From Paenibacillus taihuensis (lineage in GTDB: Bacteria; Bacillota; Bacilli; Paenibacillales; Paenibacillaceae): a DNA stretch of 59,579 nucleotides. The notes under the pieces were generated by a model. It worked only from the letters and a program-made list of their open reading frames with translations. It searched no databases and was not told where the DNA came from. The stretch lies in NCBI RefSeq assembly GCF_003386535.1, contig NZ_QTTN01000042.1:1-59579 (forward strand), written 5' to 3'. A program made the position numbers and the translations under genes. Positions 41,308-50,192 of this stretch are shown here, piece after piece. The first letter of the stretch is position 1; each line of letters starts with the position of its first letter.

Positions 41308-42381
41308 ATGAAAATGGAAATTGGCATTGATACTTTTGTCGAAACAACACCGGATGTTCGTACAGGGAATACCATCACGCATGCCGAGCGGTTGCGTCAG
41401 GTCGTGGAAGAAATCGCTTTGGCCGACAAGGTCGGGCTGGACATATTCGGAGTAGGTGAGCATCATCGTAAGGAATTCGGGGATTCCGCTTCCGCAATCG
41501 TGCTGGCAGCAGCTGCCTCCGTGACCAAGAACATTCGCCTGACCAGCTCAGTAACCGTTCTATCCGCTGCAGATCCCGTACGCGTATTTCAAGAGTTTGC
41601 TACGCTGGATGGCATCTCGAACGGACGAGCGGAGATTATCGTGGGAAGAGGATCCATGGTCGATGCGTTTCCTTTGTTCGGCTTTGATCTGAACGATTAT
41701 GAAACGCTGTTCGAAGAGAAGCTCGAGCTGTTGCTGAAGATCAGGGACTCGGAGAAGGTGACTTGGAGAGGCGGGCATCGGCCGGCGTTCAAGGATCTCG
41801 GCATTTATCCAAGACCTGTACAGGAGCAGCTGCCTGTCTGGATCGGAAGTGGGGGCAATCCGGAATCGGCCATACGTGCCGGAGCGCTCGGATTGCCGCT
41901 CGTGCTCGCGATCATTGGCGGAAGCCCGCTTCGTTTCGCGCCAATTGTGCAGCTCTATAAGAAGGCAGCCGCTCACGCCGGACATGATGCGTCCAAGCTG
42001 CGCGTAGCGGTGCATTCCCTAGGCTTCGTCGCCGAGAACATGCAGCTCGTGGTCGACAGATATTTTCCGCCGACGCAAGCTTCGTTCAATCTATTCGGCA
42101 AAGAGCGCCATTGGGGCGATTATACCCGCTCGCGCTTCGACGCCGAACGAACATTGGAAGGCAGTCTCTACGTGGGTGATCCCGAAACGGTAGCAGAGAA
42201 AATCATCTACATGCGTAAGAAATTAGGCTTCACACGGTTTATCCTGCACATGCCTGTAGGCACGATGCCGCATGATGAAGTGATGAAGGCCATTGAGCTG
42301 CTTGGGACCGAAGTCGCTCCGCGTGTCCGGGAAGAAATTGCAAGATGGGAAGCCGAAGAAGAAGAAGCTGGCGTACGTTAA
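41308..42381 (+). CDS. LLM class flavin-dependent oxidoreductase
   Basis: 357 residues, bacterial-luciferase-like TIM barrel. GIDTFVETTPD, then VGLDIFGVGEHHRKEFGDSASAIVLAAAASVTKNIRLTSSVTVLSAADPVRVFQEFATLDGISNGRAEIIVGRGS is the group signature. These enzymes use FMNH2 and oxygen to oxidise small organic substrates. GAGGAGGT lies 7 nt before ATG. The convergent MarR gene is the likely regulator. Confidence 0.92.
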   Translation: MKMEIGIDTFVETTPDVRTGNTITHAERLRQVVEEIALADKVGLDIFGVGEHHRKEFGDSASAIVLAAAASVTKNIRLTSSVTVLSAADPVRVFQEFATLDGISNGRAEIIVGRGSMVDAFPLFGFDLNDYETLFEEKLELLLKIRDSEKVTWRGGHRPAFKDLGIYPRPVQEQLPVWIGSGGNPESAIRAGALGLPLVLAIIGGSPLRFAPIVQLYKKAAAHAGHDASKLRVAVHSLGFVAENMQLVVDRYFPPTQASFNLFGKERHWGDYTRSRFDAERTLEGSLYVGDPETVAEKIIYMRKKLGFTRFILHMPVGTMPHDEVMKAIELLGTEVAPRVREEIARWEAEEEEAGVR

Positions 42382-42408
42382 GCTTGGCACGCGTGGCATT
42401 GGCACAAT

Positions 42409-42440
42409 AAAAACCATCGCCTTCAAGCAGGCGATGGTTT
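42409..42440. terminator. Bidirectional terminator between the monooxygenase and MarR genes
   Basis: AAACCATCGCCT pairs with AGGCGATGGTTT around TCAAGC. Confidence 0.85.
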
Positions 42441-42456
42441 CATGAGAGAAGTTCAT

Positions 42457-42936
42457 TTATTCCGTATCTCGTTTACTCGTATCTGTTGTGCGATTCTTAA
42501 TTCCATATCCGATCTTCTTCAAAACTTCAATCAGTTGAAGCTTCTCATCATCCGTCGCGAAAGACAGATTGTCGGAGATGATCTGGACGTGTTTAGGAAA
42601 GATTTCATCGAAAAAATGAACACCATCTGTCGTTAATGCAGCATTGATTTTCCGGCGATCACCTGGGCGGGGGAGCCGTTCGACGAATCCTTTCTTCTCA
42701 AGCTTATCGACAACGTATGTGATGCTCCCGCTCGGAATCGAGAATGTCTCGCTGATCTTCTGAATAGTCTGAGGACCTTTATTATAAAGAAACTCGAGTA
42801 TGCGAAAAGTATCCATGCTAAGCCCGTAACTCTCGATGGCATGTTCCAAGCTCGAGTACAACGTGTCCACAGCTCTAACCATTACCCGGATCAATCTTAA
42901 ATCAAGTGCCTTGCCATCAGCATCTCGCTCAGTCAT
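42457..42936 (-). CDS. MarR family transcriptional regulator
   Basis: 159 residues from ATG 42936, preceded by AAGGAG; the frame extends further upstream without a ribosome binding site. The wHTH shows GLSMDTFRILEFLYNKGPQTIQKISETFSIPSGSITYVVDKLEKKGFVERLPRPGDRRK. Proteins of this shape in Bacillus (MhqR type) respond to quinones and control luciferase-like or dioxygenase genes. Target assignment is inferred from convergence with the flavin monooxygenase. Confidence 0.9.
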   Translation of the reverse strand: MTERDADGKALDLRLIRVMVRAVDTLYSSLEHAIESYGLSMDTFRILEFLYNKGPQTIQKISETFSIPSGSITYVVDKLEKKGFVERLPRPGDRRKINAALTTDGVHFFDEIFPKHVQIISDNLSFATDDEKLQLIEVLKKIGYGIKNRTTDTSKRDTE

Positions 42937-43085
42937 ACTGCAGCACTCCTTAATCAGGCCCATTATATTAATGTTAAATAATATATAATTATAGAATTTG
43001 TGTGTCAACCCGCTGAACTGCCGATGCGATGGGGTTAATAAGTCTGAGGCTGAAGGAAATGGAAGATATTCACTTCATATAATAG

Positions 43086-43114
43086 TTGACAATTTATCTA
43101 CTAATAGATAGAAT
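43086..43114 (+). promoter_or_regulatory. Promoter of dsbA-like gene with TetR operator 4
   Basis: TTGACA (43086-43091), 17 nt, TAGAAT (43109-43114). The spacer holds TATCTACTAATAGATA (43095-43110), identical to operator 3. Confidence 0.8.
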
Positions 43115-43129
43115 TCAATTATGGTTAAC

Positions 43130-43147
43130 CTATCAATCAGTAGATAG
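43130..43147. promoter_or_regulatory. TetR operator 5
   Basis: CTATCAATCAGTAGATAG, a second, less perfect copy 20 nt downstream of operator 4, near or after the expected transcription start. Confidence 0.6.
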
Positions 43148-43173
43148 ATCATATAGAATGGAGCATCCAAATC

Positions 43174-43809
43174 ATGAATAACAACGTGACGATTGATGTA
43201 TATCTCGATACCGTATGCCCTTGGTGCCGAATGGGAACTGCGAGCTTGCGCACCGCGCTCGAGGCATTGCCTGAAGGGACTACTGCCTCAGTTCGTTATC
43301 ATGCCTATCAGCTGAACCCGGACATTCGTGCGGAAGGCGAAGATTATCGGAAGGTCATGATCGGCCGATTAGGCGGGACGGCGCAATTCGAAGCGAGAAT
43401 GAAGCAATACAATGAGACTGGCGCGCACTTCGGCTTGAACTTCAACATGGACCTGGTGAAATATACACCGAACACGACGTACTCGCACCAATTGATCGCA
43501 TTGACACCGCCGGACAAACAATCGCAATTGATCGATCGCTTGTATACGGCGTATTTCGAAGAAGGAGTAAACCTTGGTGATCTAGATGCTCTTGTGGAAA
43601 TCGCATCTTCAATCGGCGTCACCAACGAGCCCGATAAGCTCAAAACGCTGCTTTTGCAGGGTGAAGGGCTGCATTACGTAGAAGCGGGACAACAACGCGC
43701 GCAAAAGTTTGGCGTTCGAGGCGTGCCGTTCTACGTGATCAACGAGAAGACCGCTTTATCCGGACTCCAGTCGCCAGCTGATTTTATCCGCGCCTTTGAC
43801 CGGCACTAA
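43174..43809 (+). CDS. DsbA family oxidoreductase (FrnE-like)
   Basis: 211 residues without signal peptide, so cytoplasmic. Thioredoxin fold with an inserted helical domain; CPWC active site at residues 15-18, cis-Pro in GVRGVPFYVI. The group includes FrnE and 2-hydroxychromene-2-carboxylate isomerase-related proteins, linked to oxidative and disulfide stress. ATG follows AATGGAG. It is separated by 9 kb from the tetR gene but carries two copies of its operator. Confidence 0.92.
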   Translation: MNNNVTIDVYLDTVCPWCRMGTASLRTALEALPEGTTASVRYHAYQLNPDIRAEGEDYRKVMIGRLGGTAQFEARMKQYNETGAHFGLNFNMDLVKYTPNTTYSHQLIALTPPDKQSQLIDRLYTAYFEEGVNLGDLDALVEIASSIGVTNEPDKLKTLLLQGEGLHYVEAGQQRAQKFGVRGVPFYVINEKTALSGLQSPADFIRAFDRH

Positions 43810-43893
43810 CTAACAGTCACCTTGCGTGCATAAGGCATTGAAAACGGGCTTTTGCCCATACTATGACAAGCAAACCAATGGAGGGAATTCAGT

Positions 43894-44142
43894 ATGCCAA
43901 TCGTTAATATACAAGTAACCCGAGAGGGTACTACGCCAGACCGCGATTACGTCACTGCAGAAGAAAAGGCTGCGCTCATTAAAGGGGTCAGCGAAGTGCT
44001 GCGGGACGTCCTGAACAAACCGCTGGAATCCACCTTCGTAGTGATCGAGGAAGTCGATACCGATAATTGGGGCTGGGGCGGACTCCCCGCGCTGGAATAT
44101 CGCCGAAGAGTCGCTGCGAAGAAAGAAGCGGAAGGAAAATAA
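43894..44142 (+). CDS. 4-oxalocrotonate tautomerase family protein
   Basis: 82 residues. After Met removal the N-terminus is Pro-1 (PIVNIQVTREG), the catalytic base of the family; the middle FVVIEEVDTDNWGWGG fits the YusQ/PptA-like group. These are small homohexameric tautomerases of aromatic or unsaturated keto-acids. GGAGGG lies 11 nt before ATG. Follows the dsbA-like gene by 84 nt and may share its promoter. Confidence 0.9.
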   Translation: MPIVNIQVTREGTTPDRDYVTAEEKAALIKGVSEVLRDVLNKPLESTFVVIEEVDTDNWGWGGLPALEYRRRVAAKKEAEGK

Positions 44143-44162
44143 GCCATAGGCTCAATATACGA

Positions 44163-44196
44163 GGGTAGCTGGTCAGAAACGATCGGCTACCTTTGT
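44163..44196 (+). terminator. Intrinsic terminator
   Basis: GGTAGC-GTC pairs with GAT-GGCTACC, followed by TTTGTTTG. Confidence 0.65.
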
Positions 44197-44312
44197 TTGA
44201 TTACCCGGGATGTTCAATCTTTATATTTTACAGGCTGCTAACAGCAAGCCGAATGAACGATTCTCTTTCTGGACACGCTTAAGGAAAGAAAGGGAGGAGG
44301 GAAAGTCTTCCA

Positions 44313-45761
44313 ATGAACATGCAAAACCCGGATTTCGCGGACGAGGTCACGCAGCGGCTTGGTGTTTCTCCGGACGTCGTATGCCGTCATCTTCGAACGC
44401 GGGAGGGGCTTGCGCTCTCCTGCCTTTATCTTACATCGCTCGTGGATCAGAGACTAGTGGATGAAGTCGTCATTCGTCCGATTCTGCTCGCTTCGCAGCA
44501 GACAGAAACAAAGAGCAATGAATTCGATTCCTTCTCCTGGTTGCAAGCGAATATTTTCCATGGACAAGTGAAGGAAAAGACCGGAGTAGACGACTGCGTG
44601 GATGCCGTGCTCAACGGTCATTGTCTCATTATAATTCCGGAACGCAATGCGCTTGCAATGGACATGTGCAAACGGGAACAGCGCAGCGTGGAGGAACCGA
44701 GCACGGAAGCGACGATCCGTGGACCGAGGGAAGGGTTCGTGGAGGATTTGATCCGCAATCTGTCGCTTATCCGCAAGCGTGTGAAGAGCAACAAGCTCGT
44801 ATTTGAACCGATGGTTATCGGCTCGGAGACGAAGACGATGGTCTGCCTTGCATATATGCGCGGAATCGCATCGGATCATCTGGTGGATGAATTTCGCAAA
44901 CGTCTTCACGCGATACAAACCGACAGTATTCTGGAGAGCGCCTACATCGAGGAATGGATTCAAGACAAGACGATAACGCCGTTCCCGCAATTATTGACCA
45001 CTGAGCGTCCGGATGCGATCGCGGCGAAGCTGCTGGAAGGCCAAGCTGCGGTGCTGACCGATGGCACGCCGATTGCGCTTGCCGGACCGCTCACGTTCTT
45101 CCAGCTGTTCACCGCGCCCGAAGACTACTACCAGCGCGCCGATATCGCGACGCTGCTTCGCTGGCTTCGGATGGCTGCTTTCCTGCTCGCAATATTCGTA
45201 CCCGCACTCTATATTTCGGTCATTAGCTATCATCAAGAGCTTCTCCCTACTCCGCTCTTGGCGAGCTTGGCTGCGCAGCGAGAAGGGGTACCATTTCCGG
45301 CCTTCATCGAAGCAACGTTGATGATGGCGACGTTCGAATTGCTGCGCGAGGCAGGACTTCGAATGCCGAGAATCGCCGGACAGGCGATTTCCATCGTAGG
45401 CGCCCTCGTGCTTGGACAGGCTGCGGTTGAAGCAGGGATCGTTTCCGCGGCCATGGTCATCGTCGTTTCGATCACCGCGATTGCCAACTTCGTGTCGCCC
45501 ATGTACAGCTTCGGCATCGCCCAGAGGATCGTCCAGTTTACCTTCATGATGCTCGCGGGCGTGCTGGGGTTGTTCGGGCTTATGTGCGGCGTCTTTTTTC
45601 TGCTCATTCATCTCGCTTCGCTTCGATCATTTGGCGTGCGGTATTTCGCCCCGCTTGCCCCGCTGTACCTTCCGGATTGGAAAGATACATTCGTGCGCGC
45701 GCCGAGACCGCGGTTAAAACGGCGTCCGGAATTGTTCAAAGCGGTAAAAGTGAAGAGGTGA
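44313..45761 (+). CDS. gerKA: Spore germination protein GerA family, second operon
   Basis: 482 residues. N-terminal domain with EEPSTEATIRGPREGFVEDLIRNLSLIRKRV and FPQLLTTERPDAIAAKLLEGQAAVL; membrane domain with PFPAFIEATLMMATFELLREAGLRMP and GALVLGQAAVEAGIVS. Starts at ATG 44313 after GGAGGAGGG. First gene of an A-C-B receptor operon that continues into a D-type gene and a two-component system. I do not see a clear sigma-G promoter in 44197-44312. Confidence 0.93.
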   Translation: MNMQNPDFADEVTQRLGVSPDVVCRHLRTREGLALSCLYLTSLVDQRLVDEVVIRPILLASQQTETKSNEFDSFSWLQANIFHGQVKEKTGVDDCVDAVLNGHCLIIIPERNALAMDMCKREQRSVEEPSTEATIRGPREGFVEDLIRNLSLIRKRVKSNKLVFEPMVIGSETKTMVCLAYMRGIASDHLVDEFRKRLHAIQTDSILESAYIEEWIQDKTITPFPQLLTTERPDAIAAKLLEGQAAVLTDGTPIALAGPLTFFQLFTAPEDYYQRADIATLLRWLRMAAFLLAIFVPALYISVISYHQELLPTPLLASLAAQREGVPFPAFIEATLMMATFELLREAGLRMPRIAGQAISIVGALVLGQAAVEAGIVSAAMVIVVSITAIANFVSPMYSFGIAQRIVQFTFMMLAGVLGLFGLMCGVFFLLIHLASLRSFGVRYFAPLAPLYLPDWKDTFVRAPRPRLKRRPELFKAVKVKR

Positions 45762-45768
45762 GCGAATC

Positions 45769-46893
45769 ATGATGCGTTTACTTATGCGAATGCTAATCAT
45801 CATGCTGCTGTTCTTGTGCACCGGCTGCTGGGATATGCGGGAAATCAATTATCTGGCCATCGTGAACATGACTGCCGCGGACATCGATCCGAAGACCGGT
45901 AAATTCATTGCTTATTACCAGGTGATCAATCCGACCAGCATGTCGGCCAAACAATCCGGTCCGACGAAGGCTTCCGTCTATACCTATACGGTCACGGAAG
46001 AGAGCCCTGGCTTGCTTACCGAGAAGACCAATACGGTGATGTCGCGAATGTTGTTCACGCCTCATTTGCAGTGCTACGTGTTCACCGAAAGATATGCAAA
46101 TCAAGGTCTGCGCGATTTGATCAATTACCTGGAGCAATTCACGGACAGGCGAACCAACGTGTACGCCGTTGTGACCGATGCGCCGCTTCAGAAAGTCATG
46201 TATAGCTTCACGCCGCTAGACCGTATACCGGGGCGCAATATCCGGATGATGATGGATTGGCAGGCGAGATCCTTGGGCATGTCCCGCAGGATGACGCAAT
46301 TGAAAGATATCGTGGAAGGGATTCCGCTTAGCCGGCCGACGATTGTGCCGATGCTGCATTTCCATGGCGATGGCCAGGCGTCGCAATCGGATCGCGTGGA
46401 GAGCATTGACGCGATTGAGCCAGGATTTGAGCTTGCAGACGGCGCGGTGTTCCTTCAAGCGAAAATGGCGGGGAAAGTCGATCGGGACACGATGACGCTA
46501 TTTTTCGTTCTGAACGGCGAGGCAAGCAAAAGCTTTGATAACTTGAAAGTGAACGGCGCTCACGTGGATGTGGAAGCCAATCATATCAAGGTCAAGCGGT
46601 ACTGGGGGAAATCGCGTCTCCGCATAACGATCCATTCCAATTTGAAAGTGCTGTACAATGGGCAGAAGAGCCCACTCACCGCCAGGAACGCGCACCAGAT
46701 TGAGATGGCCTTCAACAAGAGCTTTCAGAAACAAGCAGACCAATTCGTCCAGTTGGCGAAACAAAAACATTGGGATTTGCTCGGCATCGGAGATACGAAG
46801 CAAGGCCGAGGCAGGTGGAGGGACTTCGACGTGACGTTCGACGTAAGCTCCAAAGCTACCGTGTTCGGCAACACGAGAACGCCGTATCAATAA
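45769..46893 (+). CDS. gerKC: Spore germination lipoprotein, Ger(x)C family
   Basis: 374 residues. Signal peptide with lipobox LCTGC (Cys at residue 20) followed by WDMREINYLAIVNM, the classical Ger(x)C opening (CWD.rEi). C-terminal domain with FNKSFQKQADQFVQLAKQKHWDLLGIGD. GAAGAGGTGAG precedes the ATG. Translated 7 nt after gerKA. It belongs to the same receptor. Confidence 0.93.
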   Translation: MMRLLMRMLIIMLLFLCTGCWDMREINYLAIVNMTAADIDPKTGKFIAYYQVINPTSMSAKQSGPTKASVYTYTVTEESPGLLTEKTNTVMSRMLFTPHLQCYVFTERYANQGLRDLINYLEQFTDRRTNVYAVVTDAPLQKVMYSFTPLDRIPGRNIRMMMDWQARSLGMSRRMTQLKDIVEGIPLSRPTIVPMLHFHGDGQASQSDRVESIDAIEPGFELADGAVFLQAKMAGKVDRDTMTLFFVLNGEASKSFDNLKVNGAHVDVEANHIKVKRYWGKSRLRITIHSNLKVLYNGQKSPLTARNAHQIEMAFNKSFQKQADQFVQLAKQKHWDLLGIGDTKQGRGRWRDFDVTFDVSSKATVFGNTRTPYQ

Positions 46894-46906
46894 GGAGAGA
46901 GACGAT

Positions 46907-48010
46907 ATGGAGAAACCTGAGCAGCTCGGCGGCTGGCCTTTATTTGCAATGACTTCCGCGTTCGTCGCGGGGACGACGTTCATCTTGCTGCCGGCCGGAC
47001 TCATATCTGCAGCGCGGCAATACGGATGGCTCGTTCAGCTGTGGAGCGTGCTGTTCGGAGTAGTTGCGGGCGCCTTCTGGCTGTATGTAGCGAGCCGTTA
47101 TCCCGGCATGTCTCTCGTTGAGATTGCCCAGCAGGCGCTCGGCAAGCACGTAGGAGGCTTCGTGGCGCTTTGCTATATCCTGTTTTTCGTTCAACTTGCG
47201 GCATGGGTAACGCGCAACATGAGCGATTACATGCAGATTAACCTGATGCCGCGAACGCCGATCGGCGTCTTTAATATCGCAGCGCTGCTGGTATGCGCTT
47301 ATGCCGTTATCAAGGGCATTGATACGATTGCGCTGGTGAGCGTATTGATTCTGCCCATTCTGACGCTTGCCTATTGGACGCCGTTTACGGTCATGCTTCG
47401 TGAATGGGACTGGCGGAACTTCTCATATCCTGGTACATTCGAATGGGGGCCGACGATCGCGAAGACCAAATACGCGCTGGGATTTCCGTTCATGGAAACC
47501 GTCGCATTCATGATGGCTTTCCCCTTGGTTCAGCGGCGTCGCGGCAGTGCCTTTCTGGGCGGTATCGTCTTTATGGGCGTCCAGCTCGCGTTGTCTGTTT
47601 TCTTTACGATTGGCATCCTTGGGGTGTACCGGGGATCGCATTTGACCTATCCCATTTACATTATCTTTCGGGAAATGCAATTTTCGAATCTTATCGAGCA
47701 TCTAGAGAGCCTTCTGTCTGTGACTGCGCTTCTGCTCGTGTTCGTGAAGCTGAGCGTCCTGTTCTTTTTCGCGGTTCAGGCGATCTGCCAGCTCTTCGCG
47801 GTCGAGAATCGAGCCGTTGTCGCTTATCCGCTAGTTTGGGTTATCTCGGCATACGCCCTATTCTTCGCTAATATCGTCGAGAATACAGAATGGGTCGAGC
47901 GTTATTTGTTTTACTATTACATCCCGTTCGCCTTCGGTTTTCCGCTCTTGTTCCTCATATCCGCTTGGCTGCGCAAAAACAAAAGACGTTCGAAGGAGGC
48001 GGCTGCATGA
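46907..48010 (+). CDS. gerKB: Spore germination protein GerB family, second operon
   Basis: 367 residues, 10 transmembrane helices (GTTFILLPAGLISAARQYGW, then AFWLYVASRYPGMSLVEIAQQALGKHVGG). Family features include MNLMPRTPIGVF-type and IKGIDTIALVSVLILPI segments. AAGGAGAG precedes the ATG. Its stop overlaps the next start (ATGA). Confidence 0.92.
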   Translation: MEKPEQLGGWPLFAMTSAFVAGTTFILLPAGLISAARQYGWLVQLWSVLFGVVAGAFWLYVASRYPGMSLVEIAQQALGKHVGGFVALCYILFFVQLAAWVTRNMSDYMQINLMPRTPIGVFNIAALLVCAYAVIKGIDTIALVSVLILPILTLAYWTPFTVMLREWDWRNFSYPGTFEWGPTIAKTKYALGFPFMETVAFMMAFPLVQRRRGSAFLGGIVFMGVQLALSVFFTIGILGVYRGSHLTYPIYIIFREMQFSNLIEHLESLLSVTALLLVFVKLSVLFFFAVQAICQLFAVENRAVVAYPLVWVISAYALFFANIVENTEWVERYLFYYYIPFAFGFPLLFLISAWLRKNKRRSKEAAA

Positions 48011-48207
48011 TCTGGCTCATATTGCTGTATGCCGCATTTCTCATCGCAGGATTCTATATCCTGAGAGCGAAGAATGCGAGCCGAAAAGAAAAAACATTGT
48101 TCGTCGTCATTACAACGATCGGCTGCGTATTGTGGGGGAGCCTGCTTATTCGGCAACCGCTCGATCTTAATCGGGCGATCGCAGCCGCGATCGATTATTT
48201 GCTATGA
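48007..48207 (+). CDS. Small two-helix membrane protein, D-protein-like
   Basis: 66 residues with two transmembrane helices (residues 1-17 and 32-50) joined by a basic loop (RAKNASRKEK). It overlaps the gerKB stop by 4 nt and the sensor kinase start by 4 nt. Small two-helix 'D' proteins encoded in or next to gerA-type operons are known in Bacillus, where they alter receptor efficiency. Identity as a D-protein is inferred from size, topology and position. Confidence 0.72.
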   Translation: MIWLILLYAAFLIAGFYILRAKNASRKEKTLFVVITTIGCVLWGSLLIRQPLDLNRAIAAAIDYLL

Positions 48208-49466
48208 GTGTTAACCGTGTGGGAGCGGATAGCGACGCAAGCGGATGGAGCGATTCCCGAAAGTGGAAGCTCATCTTCGGTATCAAGCTTTTGCTTAATT
48301 TAACTTTGGCCGGCATCTTTTACTTTGATTATTCGATCGACCTGTTTTGGCGCGTGAGCTTTATATTTATTACGATCGCGGTCTTCTTGTTCGTCAATTA
48401 CGTCTACTTGAACAGGGGCAGGCGTCGAAGCGGACTGTTTCACCTGCTCATCCTGGATTTCGTCATTTCTGCCGCTTACGGCTACATCTATATTGGCGGG
48501 ATGTTCCCGAATCATCTCTTCGTCGGCATTACGGCTCTCGCGATATTGATCTTCATCCAAGGCACCCGAAAAATCATCTTGACCTGTCTATTACTGCTGC
48601 TGGTCTACTTGATCACGATGGGGAGCGTGGATTGGTATGTCTACAGGGAATGGGACGTAATTGGCTATTTTACAGCCGGGTCGTTCATCGTGTTCGCAGG
48701 TATTGTGAACGTGCTGATTCAAGTTCAGCGGAACACGCGCGACAAGACGTTGAAGCTGTATGAGGAATTGACGCAAGCTCATGCGCAGCTGCAGTCGTAT
48801 GCACTGCAAACGGAAGAGTGGGGCGCTGCAAAGGAGCGGATCCGAATCGCGCGCGAGATCCATGATACGGTTGGACATAAGCTCACATCATTGCTCGTGC
48901 AGATGCAGGCTGCGCGCAAAATACGCTTGGTGGATCCGCCGTACAGCGAACGAACCTACGCGGAGTGCGAGAACCTGATCCGTGCATCACTTCAAGAAAT
49001 TCGGCTGTCAGTCCGGGCGATCCGCGAAGAACCGGTCCGCTCGACCTCGCTCCAAGAGCGTCTTGAACAGCTTACGCAGGAGTTTACCAAATGGGCTGAA
49101 GTGCAAACGTCGCTTGAGGTGAAAGGCCAGCCGGTTGAGCTGCCAGGCCAGCTGCAATTGACGGCATATCGAATCGTACAGGAATCGCTGACGAATGCGC
49201 AGAAGCATGGACATGCCCGTCGAGCTGAGGTCGTGTTGGATTATGCCGAGAGTGAATTCTCGCTGCGTATCCGCAACGATGGTGAAACGCCTGATACATT
49301 AAAACCAGGCTTTGGGTTAATTAATATGCAAGAACGAGTACAGGAGTGGAACGGGGAAATGCATGTGCGTACCGAGCCGGGCATAGGCTTGTCGGTCGAT
49401 GTTCGTTTCCCTTATTCCGCTGGCGGAAACGGAGCGGTACCAATTGAAAATTCTTATCGTGGATGA
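48204..49466 (+). CDS. Sensor histidine kinase, NarL-partner type (HisKA_3)
   Basis: 420 residues. Residues 20-180 hold about six transmembrane helices; a coiled-coil linker follows (RNTRDKTLKLYEELTQAHAQLQSYA); HisKA_3 with His in REIHDTVGHKLTSLLVQMQAAR; ATPase domain with YRIVQESLTNAQKHGHA and GFGLINMQERV. It is translationally coupled (ATGA) to the D-type protein and so to the germinant receptor operon. The signal is not known. The paired response regulator overlaps its 3' end. Confidence 0.93.
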   Translation: MSVNRVGADSDASGWSDSRKWKLIFGIKLLLNLTLAGIFYFDYSIDLFWRVSFIFITIAVFLFVNYVYLNRGRRRSGLFHLLILDFVISAAYGYIYIGGMFPNHLFVGITALAILIFIQGTRKIILTCLLLLLVYLITMGSVDWYVYREWDVIGYFTAGSFIVFAGIVNVLIQVQRNTRDKTLKLYEELTQAHAQLQSYALQTEEWGAAKERIRIAREIHDTVGHKLTSLLVQMQAARKIRLVDPPYSERTYAECENLIRASLQEIRLSVRAIREEPVRSTSLQERLEQLTQEFTKWAEVQTSLEVKGQPVELPGQLQLTAYRIVQESLTNAQKHGHARRAEVVLDYAESEFSLRIRNDGETPDTLKPGFGLINMQERVQEWNGEMHVRTEPGIGLSVDVRFPYSAGGNGAVPIENSYRG

Positions 49467-50115
49467 TCAGCGTCTCATGCGTGAAGGGCTTGCGACGATC
49501 ATCGGCCTGGAAGATGGCATGGAGGTCGTGGGGACGGCCGTGGACGGAAGAGACGCTTACAACCAAGTCGTCGAGCTGCGTCCGGACGTTGTTCTAATGG
49601 ATATCCGAATGCCAGGCATGGATGGCGTTGAAGGGACGGAGTTGATTCTTCGCCATGTGCCGGAAACGAAGGTGCTGATCCTGACCACCTTCGACGACGC
49701 GGAATTAATATTGCAAGCGTTGGAGAAAGGCGTCCAAGGTTATTTACTGAAGGATCTGCCTTCGGAGGCGATCGTCAGCGCAATTCATACGGTTTACAAC
49801 GGGGGGACAGTACTCCAGCCCGACATTACCGCGATGCTGCTCAGAGAAGTGCGGAAAATACCGGAGCGGCAGCCGGATCATACGGCATCTTCGAGCTTGC
49901 AAGAAACGCAGGATGCCTTGTCTTTGGCGCTGCTAACTGAGCGAGAAAAGGAAGTGCTTGCTCGGCTAGGGCAGGGGTTTAACAACAAGGAAATCGCAGA
50001 AACACTGTCGATAACGGAAGGCACGGTGAAGAATCATGTCTCGAATGTGATCGCCAAGCTGGGTCTGCGTGACCGAACACAAGCAGCCGTCTATGCGGTT
50101 CGACATTCGATCTGA
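49444..50115 (+). CDS. NarL/LuxR-type response regulator
   Basis: 223 residues from TTG 49444, inside the kinase reading frame and after GGAGCGG. Receiver domain: KILIVDDQRLMREGLATIIG with DD at 7-8, phospho-acceptor Asp in DVVLMDIRMPG, Thr in LILTTFDD and Lys in LLKDLPSE. C-terminal LuxR HTH: LTEREKEVLARLGQGFNNKEIAETLSITEGTVKNHVSNVIAKLGL. It should dimerise and bind DNA when phosphorylated by the kinase. It is the last gene of the six-gene unit. Confidence 0.94.
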   Translation: MKILIVDDQRLMREGLATIIGLEDGMEVVGTAVDGRDAYNQVVELRPDVVLMDIRMPGMDGVEGTELILRHVPETKVLILTTFDDAELILQALEKGVQGYLLKDLPSEAIVSAIHTVYNGGTVLQPDITAMLLREVRKIPERQPDHTASSSLQETQDALSLALLTEREKEVLARLGQGFNNKEIAETLSITEGTVKNHVSNVIAKLGLRDRTQAAVYAVRHSI

Positions 50116-50126
50116 TTTCATGGGAG

Positions 50127-50192
50127 AAGCATTACTTTTGGCATAGTGCATGCAATACGTCATGCACAATGTTCAAAGGCGATGCTTTTTTT
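50127..50192 (+). terminator. Terminator of the germination/two-component operon
   Basis: A nested long hairpin: AAGCAT/ATGCTT outside, CTTTTG/CAAAG next, GTGCATG/CATGCAC at the top, then TTTTTT. Confidence 0.75.
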
